Part shown: in pieces, positions 34,936 through 45,830 of the stretch
Numbering within the stretch: the stretch's first letter is position 1
Layout: each line of letters opens with the position of its first letter
Source of the DNA: Adenophora triphylla var. japonica
Lineage: Eukaryota; Streptophyta; Magnoliopsida; Asterales; Campanulaceae
Assembly (NCBI GenBank): GCA_022495995.1
Contig: JAFEMH010002090.1
Span: forward strand, 248,001 to 312,000
Length of the DNA stretch: 64,000 bases
Reading direction: 5' to 3'
The notes under the pieces: model-generated
The model's input: only the letters and a program-made list of their open reading frames with translations
Told to the model about the DNA's origin: nothing
Database searches by the model: none
Program-made: the position numbers and the translations under genes

Positions 34936-35350
34936 TTTTCTGTTTTCAGAATAACAATTTTTATAAAACTCGATACACACGATATATCGAATTTAAATTT
35001 GATCAATTTTATTTTAATATTTATAAATATTAAAAAAAAACCTAAAATTTAAATTCGCTACTTGAAATATAGAAACATAGAGTTCAATGTAACATTAGCT
35101 AGAAGACATTGAAAAGGTTCGTTTCACACCACATGAAAATACTATTTCTCTGTATCACTTCAAAATAATGTATACAAAAAATATGTCTTAATAAAGAAAA
35201 TTAAAAGAAAGTACTATTCTTCCGTTTCAAATAAATACTTTGAAAAAATGTACTTCTATAAAAAAAATTATTTTCTTCATTTAAAAAATAAATATTATTT
35301 TCAACCAAAAATGAATAATCAAAAAATAATACTACATTTTTTGTCAAAAA
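34936..35350. other. AT-rich spacer
   Basis: No gene or strong repeat structure seen. It contains several imperfect ATAAATATT/AATAATACTAC segments related to the next feature. Confidence 0.4.
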
Positions 35351-35540
35351 AAATGAACATTACTTCCTTCATCCCAATAAATATTTTTTAAAAAATAATA
35401 CTACTTCTTTCGCCTTAAAAATTAATATTTGTAATGTTAGCGCCTTCGTCTCAAAATATGATATTAATTTTTTAGATGAATGAAGTAGTATTATTCTCTA
35501 AAATATTCATTGGGACGACGAAGGAAATAATGTTCATTTT
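35351..35540. repeat. 190-bp foldback repeat with related fragments to 35675
   Basis: Arms containing ACTTCCTTCATCCCAATAA and its complement, with AATACTAC..CTTC blocks, pair over about 75 bp. A further partial copy lies at 35590-35675. It resembles a degraded MITE of the 'CCTTCGTCCCAATAA' type. No TSD assigned. Confidence 0.55.
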
Positions 35541-35934
35541 TTAGACGAATTAGTATTCTTTTCTAAAAATTAATGTTTATATTATTAGTATAATCGTCTA
35601 AAAAAACATTAACTTTTGAGACAAATGAAGTAGTATTCTTTTTCTAAAATATTCATTGAGACGAAGGAAACAATTTTTTTGGAAATTAGTTTAAAAGATT
35701 TGTCATTTTGATATTTATTTATTTTAAAAGGAATTATTTGATAAAAGTTTCATTTTTTCATGTTTTATTATTATTTTGCATTATTTTGTAAAAATACTGT
35801 ACACTCCCCGTCACAACTTAAGCTTCACATTTTATCTAAAGAGCTATCCCATTACAAGATTCATCCTTATTAAAACCGCAAAAGTTTATTAGTATTATAT
35901 AATGCATATGCTAAAATACGTATATCCCCCAAAA
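35541..35934. other. AT-rich spacer
   Basis: Partial foldback fragments up to 35675, then AT-rich sequence without a gene or supported element. Confidence 0.4.
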
Positions 35935-36120
35935 GTATACAGTCAATCTCCTTTATAACTCAAACCGAATTTTGTCCCATAGAAAGTAAGACTTTAATTT
36001 GCCTTTAGTCCCAATTTGATCCATGACCCCTAATGGCGTTAGAAATTTAACGAAATTTGATCATGTGCATTTTAAGTGAGGGACTTTTAAATATTTATTT
36101 TTGAAAAGAGAAGGGCATAG
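35935..36120 (+). repeat. Dispersed repeat, also present inverted at about 62190-62380
   Basis: Contains TTTAGTCCCAATTTGATCCA, CATGACCCCTAATGGCGTTAG and TGATCATGTGCA. A reverse-complement relative lies on the other side of element B. Type unknown. Confidence 0.5.
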
Positions 36121-37024
36121 ATGCCAATCCATTATTGATGGTGCAATACATTTTCCACCCAATCCCACCATCCCCACTGGTCAACAACCACGGCCCATCA
36201 ACCACCACCCCCACCCAATCCCACCATCCCCACTGGTCAACAACCACCGCTCATCAACCACCACCCCCACCCATTCCGTCCACCAACACCCAATTCATGC
36301 CACCACCATCGCCACCACCCAATTTCCGCCACCACCTTAACCAATCAACCATAAAAATCCCCAATAAAATCAGATACCACTGTTTCTTACATATTGGATT
36401 CAAATTCCATTAAAAAAATACAGAAATTACACCATAACTTTGAAATCCAAATTCAAAATTACACATATGACTCCAAGTACGAAAAAAGATCCAAAAATCG
36501 CATGTAGTTCTTGAAGAAATTGGTTCGTGTTTCTAAGAGGTAACGTAAATACGTTTGTTAATTCAAATGGAAAAGAGTGCAGATTTTGTTGAGATGAAAC
36601 ACAGATGTTGGGGAGGACTGAGGAGACACAAAACAGGTGGAGAGGTGAACAATGGCAGCGACTTCAGACATGGGAAGGGTAAGCGGACATGAAAGGGGTT
36701 AGGTGGGGATCATCGAAGGAAGAAGGGAGATATTATGGAACATGAAAAGGAGGGAGTATTGAGGGTGGGATGGGGAAGAACATAGTCATGTAGGTTTTCT
36801 TTATCTTTATCTTTTTCTTATTATTTTTGGGTTAGGTTAGATATTATTTATTTTAAAATATTGTTAGTATATATTTTATTTAAAATAATTAAATTTATAA
36901 AAATATATTTTCTTTTTGTAGCATATAAGAATGTATATTAAGATGATAATAATAATAATATTGTGTTAATTTATTGATATAATAATGTATAGATTACTTA
37001 ATATAAAATAAATTATTTTGGCAC
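36121..37024. other. Spacer with a C-rich low-complexity block
   Basis: 36160-36330 has a duplicated CCACCATCCCCACTGGTCAA block that yields proline- and histidine-rich short frames with no family resemblance. The rest is AT-rich, non-coding by eye, and reaches the TSD ATGGG of element B at 37025-37029. Confidence 0.45.
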
Positions 37025-37029
37025 ATGGG

Positions 37030-38355
37030 CTAAATTACCCGATCCTGCGCGCGGACTGGCATCTCGCATTTTCGAAAGTGTGTAGTTTTTGTAGAGTCGC
37101 CACGCCGTTTTGATTATGTCCAAAATATTGAGAAAAGAATTTGTTTGTTTTTGTTTTGTTGTGTGATGAGATTTTTGAGTTCGGATGTCAGGTTACACCT
37201 CGGGAAGAAATATTTGAGCTCACCCGAGTCACCTCGTATACACGAGTCTTTCGATACCCTTCTTTCTTTAAAAGTTTTGTGTGTGTGTGTGTGATTTTAA
37301 AAATGCATTTTGAAAATGATGTCTACATTGTAGACGATGTATTTACAAGAAATATTTAAATACTCAAAGCAATTAAATGAGATTTGGAAGAAGATCGTAC
37401 CAATGTTGGTTTGTGTCTATCATCCGCGTGGGAATGTTTTTGATTTGAGACGTCAGGGGTCGATCGGGACAGACCGGGTTGGATCGGGATTGCCTCGGGA
37501 TGGACCGGTGTGTGCCGGCAGAACTTCGGGATGCTTCGGGATGGACCAGTGTGTGTCGGCAGAGCTTTGGGATGCTTCGAGAGGGCCTCGGGATGGCTTG
37601 GGATGGACCGACAGAGCTTCGGGATGCCTCAGGATGCCTTGGGATGGACCGGCTGGGCTTCGGGATGCTTCGAAATGCCTCGGAATGGACCGGTAGAGCT
37701 TCAGGATGGCTCGGGAGCGCCTCGATAAGGCTCAGGAGCGCCTCGGGATGGCTCGGGAGGGACTGGTGTGTGCCGAACGAGCTTCGGGATGCTTTGGGAG
37801 GGCCTCGGGATGGCTCGGGATGGACCGACAGAGCTTCGGGATGCCTCGGGAGCGCCTCGGGATGGAACGACAGAGCTTCTGGATGTCTCGGGATGGACCA
37901 ATAGGGCTTCAGGATGGCTCTGGAGTGCCTCGGGATGGCCGGAAAAGTCCGGGAAGGATTAGAAGTGTGCCTGAAGGCTGGGGGGAGAGAGGAGAGAAGG
38001 GAGGTGTGAATGAAATGGGAGGGGGAGCCTTCTATTTATAGGCCTCAAAAAATTGCAAAGTGGTCCGTACGGACTCTTCTGTCATTACTGATTTTTTGGT
38101 TTTCCTGGATTTCAGGGAATATTGTGGACTTTTGGGAGATTTGGGGGATTTTTTGCGTGTTTGACAAAGTAGTCCGTACGGACCATCTTGCATTGCAAAG
38201 TGGTCCATACAGACATTATTCCAAGATAGTTCTCATTGAGAGCTTTCCAACCATATATGACACGTCTCAATCGGAGTCCGTATGAAGGAGTTATGACCTC
38301 CGGAAGTTCACCCTTGGTATTTTCTGTATGCTCAGATTGAGAAGGGGTACTTACA
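37030..38355 (-). repeat. Element B 3' LTR (left)
   Basis: 1326 bp. In element orientation it begins TGTAAGTACC, has boxes TCCGTACGGA at 38173-38182 and 38064-38073 plus a mutated copy (about 38203), then a TATA box (CTATAAATAGAAGG, about 38030-38043). It continues into repeats of about 40 bp rich in CGGGATG, and ends near 37030 with a mutated terminus (CT in place of TG when read on the + strand). Confidence 0.85.
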
Positions 38356-40330
38356 GAAGCCCCTTGGCGAAGTCACTTGTGAAGGAAGTGGGGTCGTCGA
38401 TAAAAATAAGAATCTCGATCTGGACTGCTCGTCGGGAGGGAAGAGATAAGTGACCAGGTTGGTCGGACGTTGGACCCTTTGATATGATTCCTACGTATCC
38501 CTGAGTGGGAATCAAGCCAATCGTAGTTCATGTGTGAGGGAAATTTTTGAGGGGGATCGACTGGTGGGGATCAAGCCAATCGTAGTTAATGTGTGACTAT
38601 TCCTTGAGGCGTCTAGACCTGAGTTGAGACTATTCCTTGAGGCGTCTGGACCTGAGTTGAGACGGTTCCTTGAGGCGTCTTGACCTGAGTGTAACTATTC
38701 GAAGGGGTCTACCTAAGATGGCTAATCTTACGAAACTATTTGGTAATCTTACGAAAAGACATGTAATCTACTAAAAGATTGCCATTCTTACGAAAAGGTA
38801 GGTAATCTTACTAAAAGATGGGTAATCTTACAAAAAGGTAGGTAATCTTACTACAAGGTACGTAATCTTACTAAAAGATAGGTAATCTTACTAAAAGATA
38901 GGTAATCTTACTAAAAGATATGTAATCCTACCAAAAGATATGTAATCTTACTAAAAGATGGTTTGTGGTGGCGTCTCTGAACTTGTTGAAATATTTGGGG
39001 ACTTAGTGGTGTCCTGAGATGAAATTGTGAGGACGTGGTGGTGTCCTGAGATGAAGTTGTGAGGACGTGGTGGTGTCCTGAGATGAAGTTGTGAGGATGT
39101 AGTGGTGTCCTGAGATGAAGTTGTGAGGAATTAGTGGTGTCCTGAGATGAAATTGTGAGGACGTGGTGGTGTCCCGAGATGAAATTGTGAGGATGTGGTG
39201 GTGTGCTAAAATGGTGAGGACGTGGTGGTGTCCTGAGATGAAGTTGTGAGGTCGTGGTGGTATCCTGAGATGAAATTGTGAGGACGTGGTGGTGTCCTGA
39301 GATGTGTGAGGACGTGGTGGTGTCCTGATATGAAATTGTGAGGACGTGGTGGTGTCCTGAGATGAAGTTGTGAGGACGTAATGGTGTCCTGAGATGAAAT
39401 TGTGAGGACGTTGTGGTGTCCTGAAATGAAGTTGTGAGGACGTAATGGTGTCCTGAGATGAAGTTGTGAGGACGTGGTGGTGTCCTGAGATGAAATTGTG
39501 TTGTGTAGGGACGGACTCTGTTTGTTGAAAACTTGTTGTGTAGGGACGGACCCCTTTTATGAAAATGTGTAGTGGAGGAGGTATTCGTCTTGAGTGAGAA
39601 TGTTCGAAGGCGTCTATACCTAAGTGAGATTTTTCAAAGGCGTCTATACCTATGTTGAGGCTTAGTTCAGGAGTATGAACCTAGGTTGAGGCTTAGTTTA
39701 GGAGTATGAACCTAGGTTGAGACTTAGTTCAGGAGTATGAACCTAAATTGAGACTTAGTTTAGTAGTATGACCCCAAGTTGAGACTTAGTTCAGGAGTAT
39801 GAACCTAAGTTGAGACTATTCTAAGGTGTCTGGACCTAAGGGAGACTATTCTAAGGCGTCTGGACCTAAGTTGTGTTTGATGGTGTATTTTGTGAATCAT
39901 GTAGGAACTTTGTTTGTGGGCATTTTCAGAAAGGAAACATGCCATGCTGGGACTCTTCTTTTATGTAGTGTTTATTACTGCTATGTCGTGCATTTGAAGT
40001 TTATTGACATACCTTTGTTGTGTTTACCTGCAGCAGGAGGTGCCTTTGTGAGGAGGAAGTTGAGGAGGACAGAGTGGCTCCTCTGGCTAAAATAATGAGG
40101 ACGTGGTGACGCCTCTGGCTGAGATAATAAGGACGTGGTGGCGCCTCTGACCGAGTTGTTGAAATGTTTGAGGACGTGGGGCACCTCTGACCGAATTGTT
40201 GAAATGTTAAGGACGTGGGGCGCCTCTGACCGAGTTGTTGAAATGTTTAGGACGTGGGGCGCCTCTGATCGAGTTGTTGAAATGTTTGAAGACGTGAGGC
40301 ACCTCTGATCGAGATAAGGAGGACGTGAAA
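38356..40330. repeat. Tandem arrays beside the 3' LTR of element B
   Basis: Successive arrays: about thirteen 20-bp units GGTAATCTTACTAAAAGATA (38700-38960); about fifteen 32-bp units with GAGGACGTGGTGGTGTCCTG (39000-39500); about 31-bp units with GACTTAGTTCAGGAGTATGA (39640-39820); and units with GACGTGGGGCGCCTCTGACC (40140-40330). A conserved block with GATTCCTACGTATCCCTGAG lies at about 38485. No gene. Confidence 0.75.
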
Positions 40331-40331
40331 G

Positions 40332-41880
40332 GTGCTGGCCAAGGAGAGGAGAGATGTCTCGTCTTCTTCTTCGTTCTTACTTCTGCAGACTTCTCGGAGT
40401 TATCTGGTCAAGGAAGGTACTGAGCTCACCGAGGATGATGACATGGCTGGCGGAGGCGCCGGGATACAGGAGTCTTACCAAGTGGTGGTGCCGATGACTC
40501 AGAGTAGGACTCTTTTTTTCTTTTCTGTGCATGTTAGTGAGGAGAACAACAAAATATTTGTATTTATATGCACAATGTGTTCATATGTAATGAACTCCTT
40601 TATTTGCACTTTATTGGTGATAACTTAGGAGTTATTTATACTTCTCTTTTTATTTTGTTCATGTCGCATGAGCTTGAAATGTTTGTGGTATATGGAGGCT
40701 GAGGCAGCTTTGGCAGGTTTTCTGACTAGTTTGGGGCTGAAACAACTTTGACAGTTTCATGCGCTACGGTGGGAGTGACGTCTCATGTGACGTGTTTGTT
40801 TTGTTCGTGATAGCCACTCTTTTCATGGTTAGCTCCCTCAGGATATGCCACAGCGCTTTGTTGGATGTGGTAAGCCACTGCCGAGCGGGCGAGGATTTCG
40901 TTCCTTTGGTTCTGGGGGAAACCTTCCACGGTGTAGACCGTCTGGCGATGGGGGACCGATTCATGCGCGGAGGAAGCCCCACTTTGCTTGCTTTATGGTT
41001 GCGAGAGAAACTTTAAGCTACGCTTGTGCTTCCGACATCTTTTAGTCCGTGGACATTTGCTCAGGGACCCTTGGGTCTTGGAGACGGGTCAGTCTGCTTG
41101 GGAGAGGTAGATGGCTCGACTTGGCACGTATAGCATCCGTTCGTGGGTTCCTCATTGGAAGATTGAGACTAGGAGGGCCTTTCAGGAAGGTTCCTATGTT
41201 GTCAGGGTTCCGGGGTTGTCTCAGTCTTCTTTCTACATCCCGTCCCTTGTTTCCAGACAATTTGGGATGAGGCAGGAGCCTTTGTTGGGCTTGAGTGACA
41301 TCGCCACCATGGAGGTAGCTTCTTTCTCTATGACAGATCCAGATGCTTTCCTTTTCTTTCTGAGGGCTTGGAAGCATTCTGCTTTTCCTCCTGTGGTACT
41401 CCTTAAACGATGGGAGAGTATTGTTATGTTCACCGAGTACCTGGATTGGTACAAGCGGCACCTTGGACAGACTCGAATGATTCTGGGGAGCAGGCGCGAG
41501 GCAATTCTGGGGAACAGACGCGAGGCGATTCTGGGGCAGGATTGCCGTTCCAGTTACGACCTTAGGAGCACGGAAGCTTGGTCTAACCCTCAGGGTGTCA
41601 CGAGTGACGCTTTGTTTGACTATGAGACTAGAGTTGATCGATTGACGGTGAGAGGTCCCCTTTTGCAGACTCGCATGGAAGGGATCCGAGCCGAGGCACG
41701 GACGAACGAGACTCTGAGAGCGACTGAATTGCTTCACTCAACGGGGAGGACTCCTGATCTCAGAATGAGGGAGATATAACTCGCTTATGTGGAACAAAAT
41801 AAGATTCGTTGGGGACGAGGGAAGAAAGGAAAGAGTGACGAAGGGACAAGCGCGAGTAGCATGGAATGACCTTCTAAAAC
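40332..41880 (+). pseudogene. Antisense PMD-like sequence of element B
   Basis: Runs opposite to the element's own strand. 40360-40510 is an acidic gene tail (TELTEDDDMAGGG) equivalent to 48270-48415 in element A. From about 40759 a second gene follows: LFVIATLFMVSS, PLVLGETFHGVDR and GGSPTLLALWLREKL, then after a frame change GSYVVRVPGLSQSSFYIPSL, SRQFGMRQEP and MTDPDAFLFFLRAWK (about 41190-41380), and a C-terminal segment to 41779. The SSFYIPSL..RQFG..Q block and the LLALWL segment are PMD-like by memory. A duplicated ILG(S/N)RREA stretch lies near 41490. Confidence 0.65.
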
Positions 41881-43265
41881 AATGAGTATCCATTCATTGT
41901 CATTGCAGACACATTAATTACTAGATGTCTTATGTTATCTTAGCATGTTGTGAGTCGAGAGTAGACCGTGCTTGAACTCATCAAGAAGTGTTTTAACTGT
42001 GATGATTTGTGGTTTACTTTTAAAGCTTTGTCGAGACGCAAAATCTCTTGCTTGCTTTTTGTCTGAGCCTTGATGGTATCCAATTTTTGGAGTTTTGTGT
42101 ATGCTTTAGACCGAACCAATGAAGGATGCCTACGTTCCCCTCGGACTGAGGGGCTCAGGTCTCCGTAGTTCGACCTTCTTTTTGTGAGAGAAGAGGAGAC
42201 AGAGAAGGGGGAGAATGGTGCAACCCTGATTTTTCCTAGACTGCCCTTTTAGGGTTTTCAATCTAGCTGGGTATGTTCTTCAACACATTTGTATATTTTT
42301 TTTAATCAATCAGTCAATCAAAAATGTGAAAGAAATGACTTGTAATGTACACTCATATGGGCATATATATTAATTTTTGAAAAGGTGGGAACTGGTCCCT
42401 TTTTGTATGAATGTCTTATTTGATGTAGGCACAAAAAACATGCTTTTGGGTTTGACTCTTTTGAGAGAGTATGAGCACTGAAAAGCTTGTAAAAGTGTAT
42501 GGAAGCCCTTGCTGACAGAAAATCAGTGTTTAGCTCTATTTTTCCTATTTTGTAGAAAAAGAAGACTTGTCGATACATCTGAAAACTTGATTTGCTCACA
42601 ATGATCACATGTTTGCTTAAAACCCTTTGTTGATTTGTTCAGGTTATTCAACAATTAAACTTGATGTGCTTGATTAATCATGAGGAGAAAGTCAACCGGC
42701 ATCAAGGATCGGGTTGGGTTAGAAGGCTTGGTATAGGAGAGGTCATTGGTGAGACCATGCTTGTGGATTTGTATGTGTTTATAACCGGACCATTTTTGGT
42801 TGCCTACGTTCTCCTTAAGACAAGGAGCTCAGGTCTCCGTGGTTCGGGGCCAAATCGTGTTTGGCTTTAGGGCAAGGTCATGAATATTTGTGTGACCTTT
42901 GGCGAGAAGGCTCGGACGGAAGGTCTGATAATGAGGCACGGGCCTCGAGGTGATTCCTTGACAAGTCGTATTTGACGGAGACTTCAACGATTCCATTTCT
43001 TTATTGTTTCTCTCATGGGAAGAGAAAGAATTTGAATATGGCTTAAGGACTTATGATACGCTTTTGCCTTTGCCTTCCTTCATTGAGCTTCTTACTAGCG
43101 GTGCTAGGTCCTTGGCTCCTTTTTTTTTTTTTTTTGAAGCCCCTGCTTGAACTTGCTTGATGCACATGAGGGGGAAGGAAAAGCCCCTAGCTTGTTGTTG
43201 ACATAAGAGCAATCATTTAATGATGTCGCTGCCGTCGTTGACTTGGTCAAGGTGATGGTAGGGAT
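41881..43265. other. Non-coding middle region of element B, conserved with A
   Basis: Aligns by eye with 50950-52290 of element A (for example CATGTTGTGAGTCGAGAG versus CATGTTGTGAATCGAGAG). It has no supported gene and contains a T tract at 43118-43135. Confidence 0.55.
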
Positions 43266-43472
43266 GTGATTTTGGAAAGTATATGTCTTGATGGAGGCCT
43301 TTGTGTGGGGTATGGTAAGGTGTATGGGGAGCTATCGGTTGACTTTCTCACACCAATTAATCAAAGCATTAATCCTTTGGGGAATTATTTGTTAAGCAAT
43401 GCAAGTGATCATATAGAGCAAAACCTTTTCATTAAATGTAATGTGGGGTGCAAAATAATGTCTCAAGTCTAG
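43266..43472 (+). other. Short conserved frame (about 68 codons) also in element A
   Basis: The + strand frame with DGGLCVGYGKVYGELSVDFL and CNVGCKIMSQV is retained in A at 52298-52498 (66 codons). It may be a real small product or simply low divergence. No family is recognised. Confidence 0.3.
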
Positions 43473-43989
43473 TAAGAAAAGAAAGAAAACTTGTGTATGG
43501 AAAATTGAAGACTTAATTACAATGTCCGAGGAGGACTTTATTGAATGAGAAAAGTACTAGAACCTACGAGGTTTGACTGTGTGATTTTTTGTGTTTTATT
43601 TTTCTGAGCGTAGAGGGGAGAAGAAGACACGATATTCTTTAGGAGAAGTATCGACGGAGAATTCTCCGATTTGCGTCTCTGCAGTCCCCAAATTCACTTT
43701 GGTCAAAACCTCCTCATCAACTTGGGCCCGATTTTCCTCTCGTTTGACAACATGCTTAAATATTTGCTTAATGTATTGTTCATTTAATGTGTCTGCATTT
43801 TTATCAAGTGAATCATTATTAACTGTTTTTGATTAGTTAATTTATCATATGTTAAAGTGGCAATGAGGGGATACTCAGAGATGTCGAATTTTTTTTTATT
43901 TAATGCAAAGGGGAATACAGTTTTTGCTATAAACGCATAATCTTCAGGCGTAAAGGCCGTCAAACGACTCGAGAGACTCAAACTAAACA
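43473..43989. other. Spacer between the small conserved frame and the gag end of element B
   Basis: About 520 bp that align by eye with 52499-53000 of element A. No supported gene on either strand. Confidence 0.45.
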
Positions 43990-44321
43990 CGACAGACTCT
44001 AAGTGAGAGGGTGCGAGGATCGAAAGGCTTTGTGCTGCAGTCCCTAATCATTGAGCAGAAGTGGTCACGATGTTGAGCTGACCCTTTCCAGAGGATAACA
44101 TCGTCCTTTTCGCCCATCTTTTTTTGGTTACTCGCTGTGAGTACATAGGACTCATCCATGCTAAATGCCACCATGTTCACCCTATCATTTCTGGGGAATG
44201 GATTTTCGAATGTGTTGGGACCGCGGGGGCATTCCAACTTTCCTTCTTCAATTAGCCCTTGGACAACTTGTTTCAGCACGAAGCAATTGTCGGTGGTATG
44301 GCCGGGGTAGTTGTAGAAGGC
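43990..44321 (-). pseudogene. Gag C-terminal part of element B, left of the A insertion
   Basis: Contains CAFYNYPGHTTDNC, VLKQVVQGLIEEGKLECP and NRVNMVAF-like segments: a knuckle-like gag C-terminus as in Ogre/Tat elements. It continues the gag interrupted at 58109. Element A inserted just upstream of this motif. Confidence 0.7.
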
Positions 44322-44326
44322 ACACC

Positions 44327-45723
44327 TGAAATTACCCGGGATCCGGCTCGCGCGCGGAGCCCCGGCATCTCGCATTCGTCGCTTTTCGGGAAGGTCGCCC
44401 GGATCCGAGAGGCAGCGCAATCGCGCCCCGGCATCTGGCTTATTCCGTTTTAGCGTTGCGTGTTGGAGGAGGTGTCTCGCTGTGTTTTGCTTTGTAGAGT
44501 CGCCACGCCGTTTTTATTAGTAAGCCCAAAACATTGAAAAAGGGCATCAGTTTAAAAATAATAATAAACTGTTTTTGTGTGATGAGATTTTGAGTTCGGA
44601 GGTCAAGTTACTCCTCGGGAAGAGAATATTAGAATCTTAGAGCTCACCCGAGTCGCCTCGTAAAAACGAGTCTTTCGGTACCCCTTATATTCTTTAACTG
44701 TTGTGTGTGTGTGTGTGTGCTTTTAAAAATGCATGCTGTATCGGATGTCTACATTGTACACTGCTTTATTGAAATGTATTGAAATAGTGTAGGAAGGAAG
44801 CCTTACCAATGTTGGTTCGTGTCTGTCTTCCGCTGGGGAATAGTGCTTGAGGATGAAATAGTGCTCCGGGACGGACCGGGATTGCTTCGGAAGGAGCCGG
44901 TTGTCTGCGGACAGAACTTCGGCGTGCCTCGGGATTGTCAAGTGTGCACTCGGGCAGAGTTTCGGCGTGGGTTGGAATCGTCGGTTGGATTCGGGCAGAG
45001 GTTCGGCGTGCGTTGGAATCGTCGGTTGGATTCGGGCAGAGGTTCGGCGTGCGTTGGAATCGTCGGTTGGATTCGGGCAGAGGTTCGGCGTGATTTGGGA
45101 TCGCCGGTTTGACTCGGAAAGAGCCGGGACGCCTTGGAAAGACCAGGCAAGGCCTCGGAGTACCACGAGGGGCCTCGGAGTACCTCGAGAGTGCCTCAGG
45201 ACAGCGCGGGAGCGTCGCGGGAGCGCTCGGAGAGGCTTCGAAGCACCACAAGGGAGCTCGAAAGGCCTCGGAAGGATCCGAAAGGGGCCGGGATTGCCCC
45301 GAAGGGTCTTAGAGGGGAGCCTGAAGGCTGGGGGGAGAGGAGAGAAGAGGGAGGTGTGAAAAATGAGGGAGGGGGAGCCCTCTATTTATAGTGTAGGAAA
45401 AATGCAAAGAGGTCCGTACGGACCTCTTAGGTAATTATAGATTTCCGGGATTTGAGGGAATCTCGTGGACTTTAAGGGGATTTTCGTAATGATTATGTCT
45501 GGTGCAAAGAGGTCCGTACGGACCTTTTGGCATGCAAAGAGGTCCGTACGGACTTTCCATGCTCTTGTGAATGTGATGGCAAGCTAGCTCTCGTCGAGAG
45601 CTTTCCAACCATATATGGCACGTCTCAATCGGAGTTCGTATGAAGGAGTTATGACCTCCGGAAGTTTGCCTCTGGTTTTGTCGTATGCTGGGATGGAGAG
45701 CGATCCAGATTGGGGTACTTACA
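44327..45723 (-). repeat. Element A 3' LTR (left)
   Basis: 1397 bp. In element orientation: boxes at 45543-45552, 45513-45522 and 45413-45422, TATA box CTATAAATAGAGGG (about 45384-45397), four 41-bp units (about 44950-45090), an (AC)n tract (44703-44720), and an end with GGTAATTTCA. It has about 60 bp near 44340-44400 that the right LTR lacks. Confidence 0.88.
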
Positions 45724-45830
45724 GAAGCCCCTCGGCGACGTCACTTATGAAAGAAGTGGGGTCGTCGATAAGATAAGGGTCCTGATCTGGATCGCGTGCT
45801 GAGAGAGAAGGTGACCGTGTAGGTCAGTGC
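45724..45830 (-). other. Polypurine tract and adjacent unique sequence of element A
   Basis: Reads CCGAGGGGCTTC up to the LTR start TGTAAGTACC on the minus strand, the same tract as in element C at 6219-6229. Confidence 0.65.

Noticed and set aside
36101..36413. Proline/histidine-rich open frames of 79 and 92 codons
   Set aside because: They come from a duplicated C-rich low-complexity block, overlap in two frames and resemble no family.
44723..45391. Several overlapping 70-160 codon frames in the A LTRs (and again at 57116-57739 and 61136-61546)
   Set aside because: They are open on both strands because of the stop-free 41-bp GC-rich repeats in the LTR, with no conserved product.
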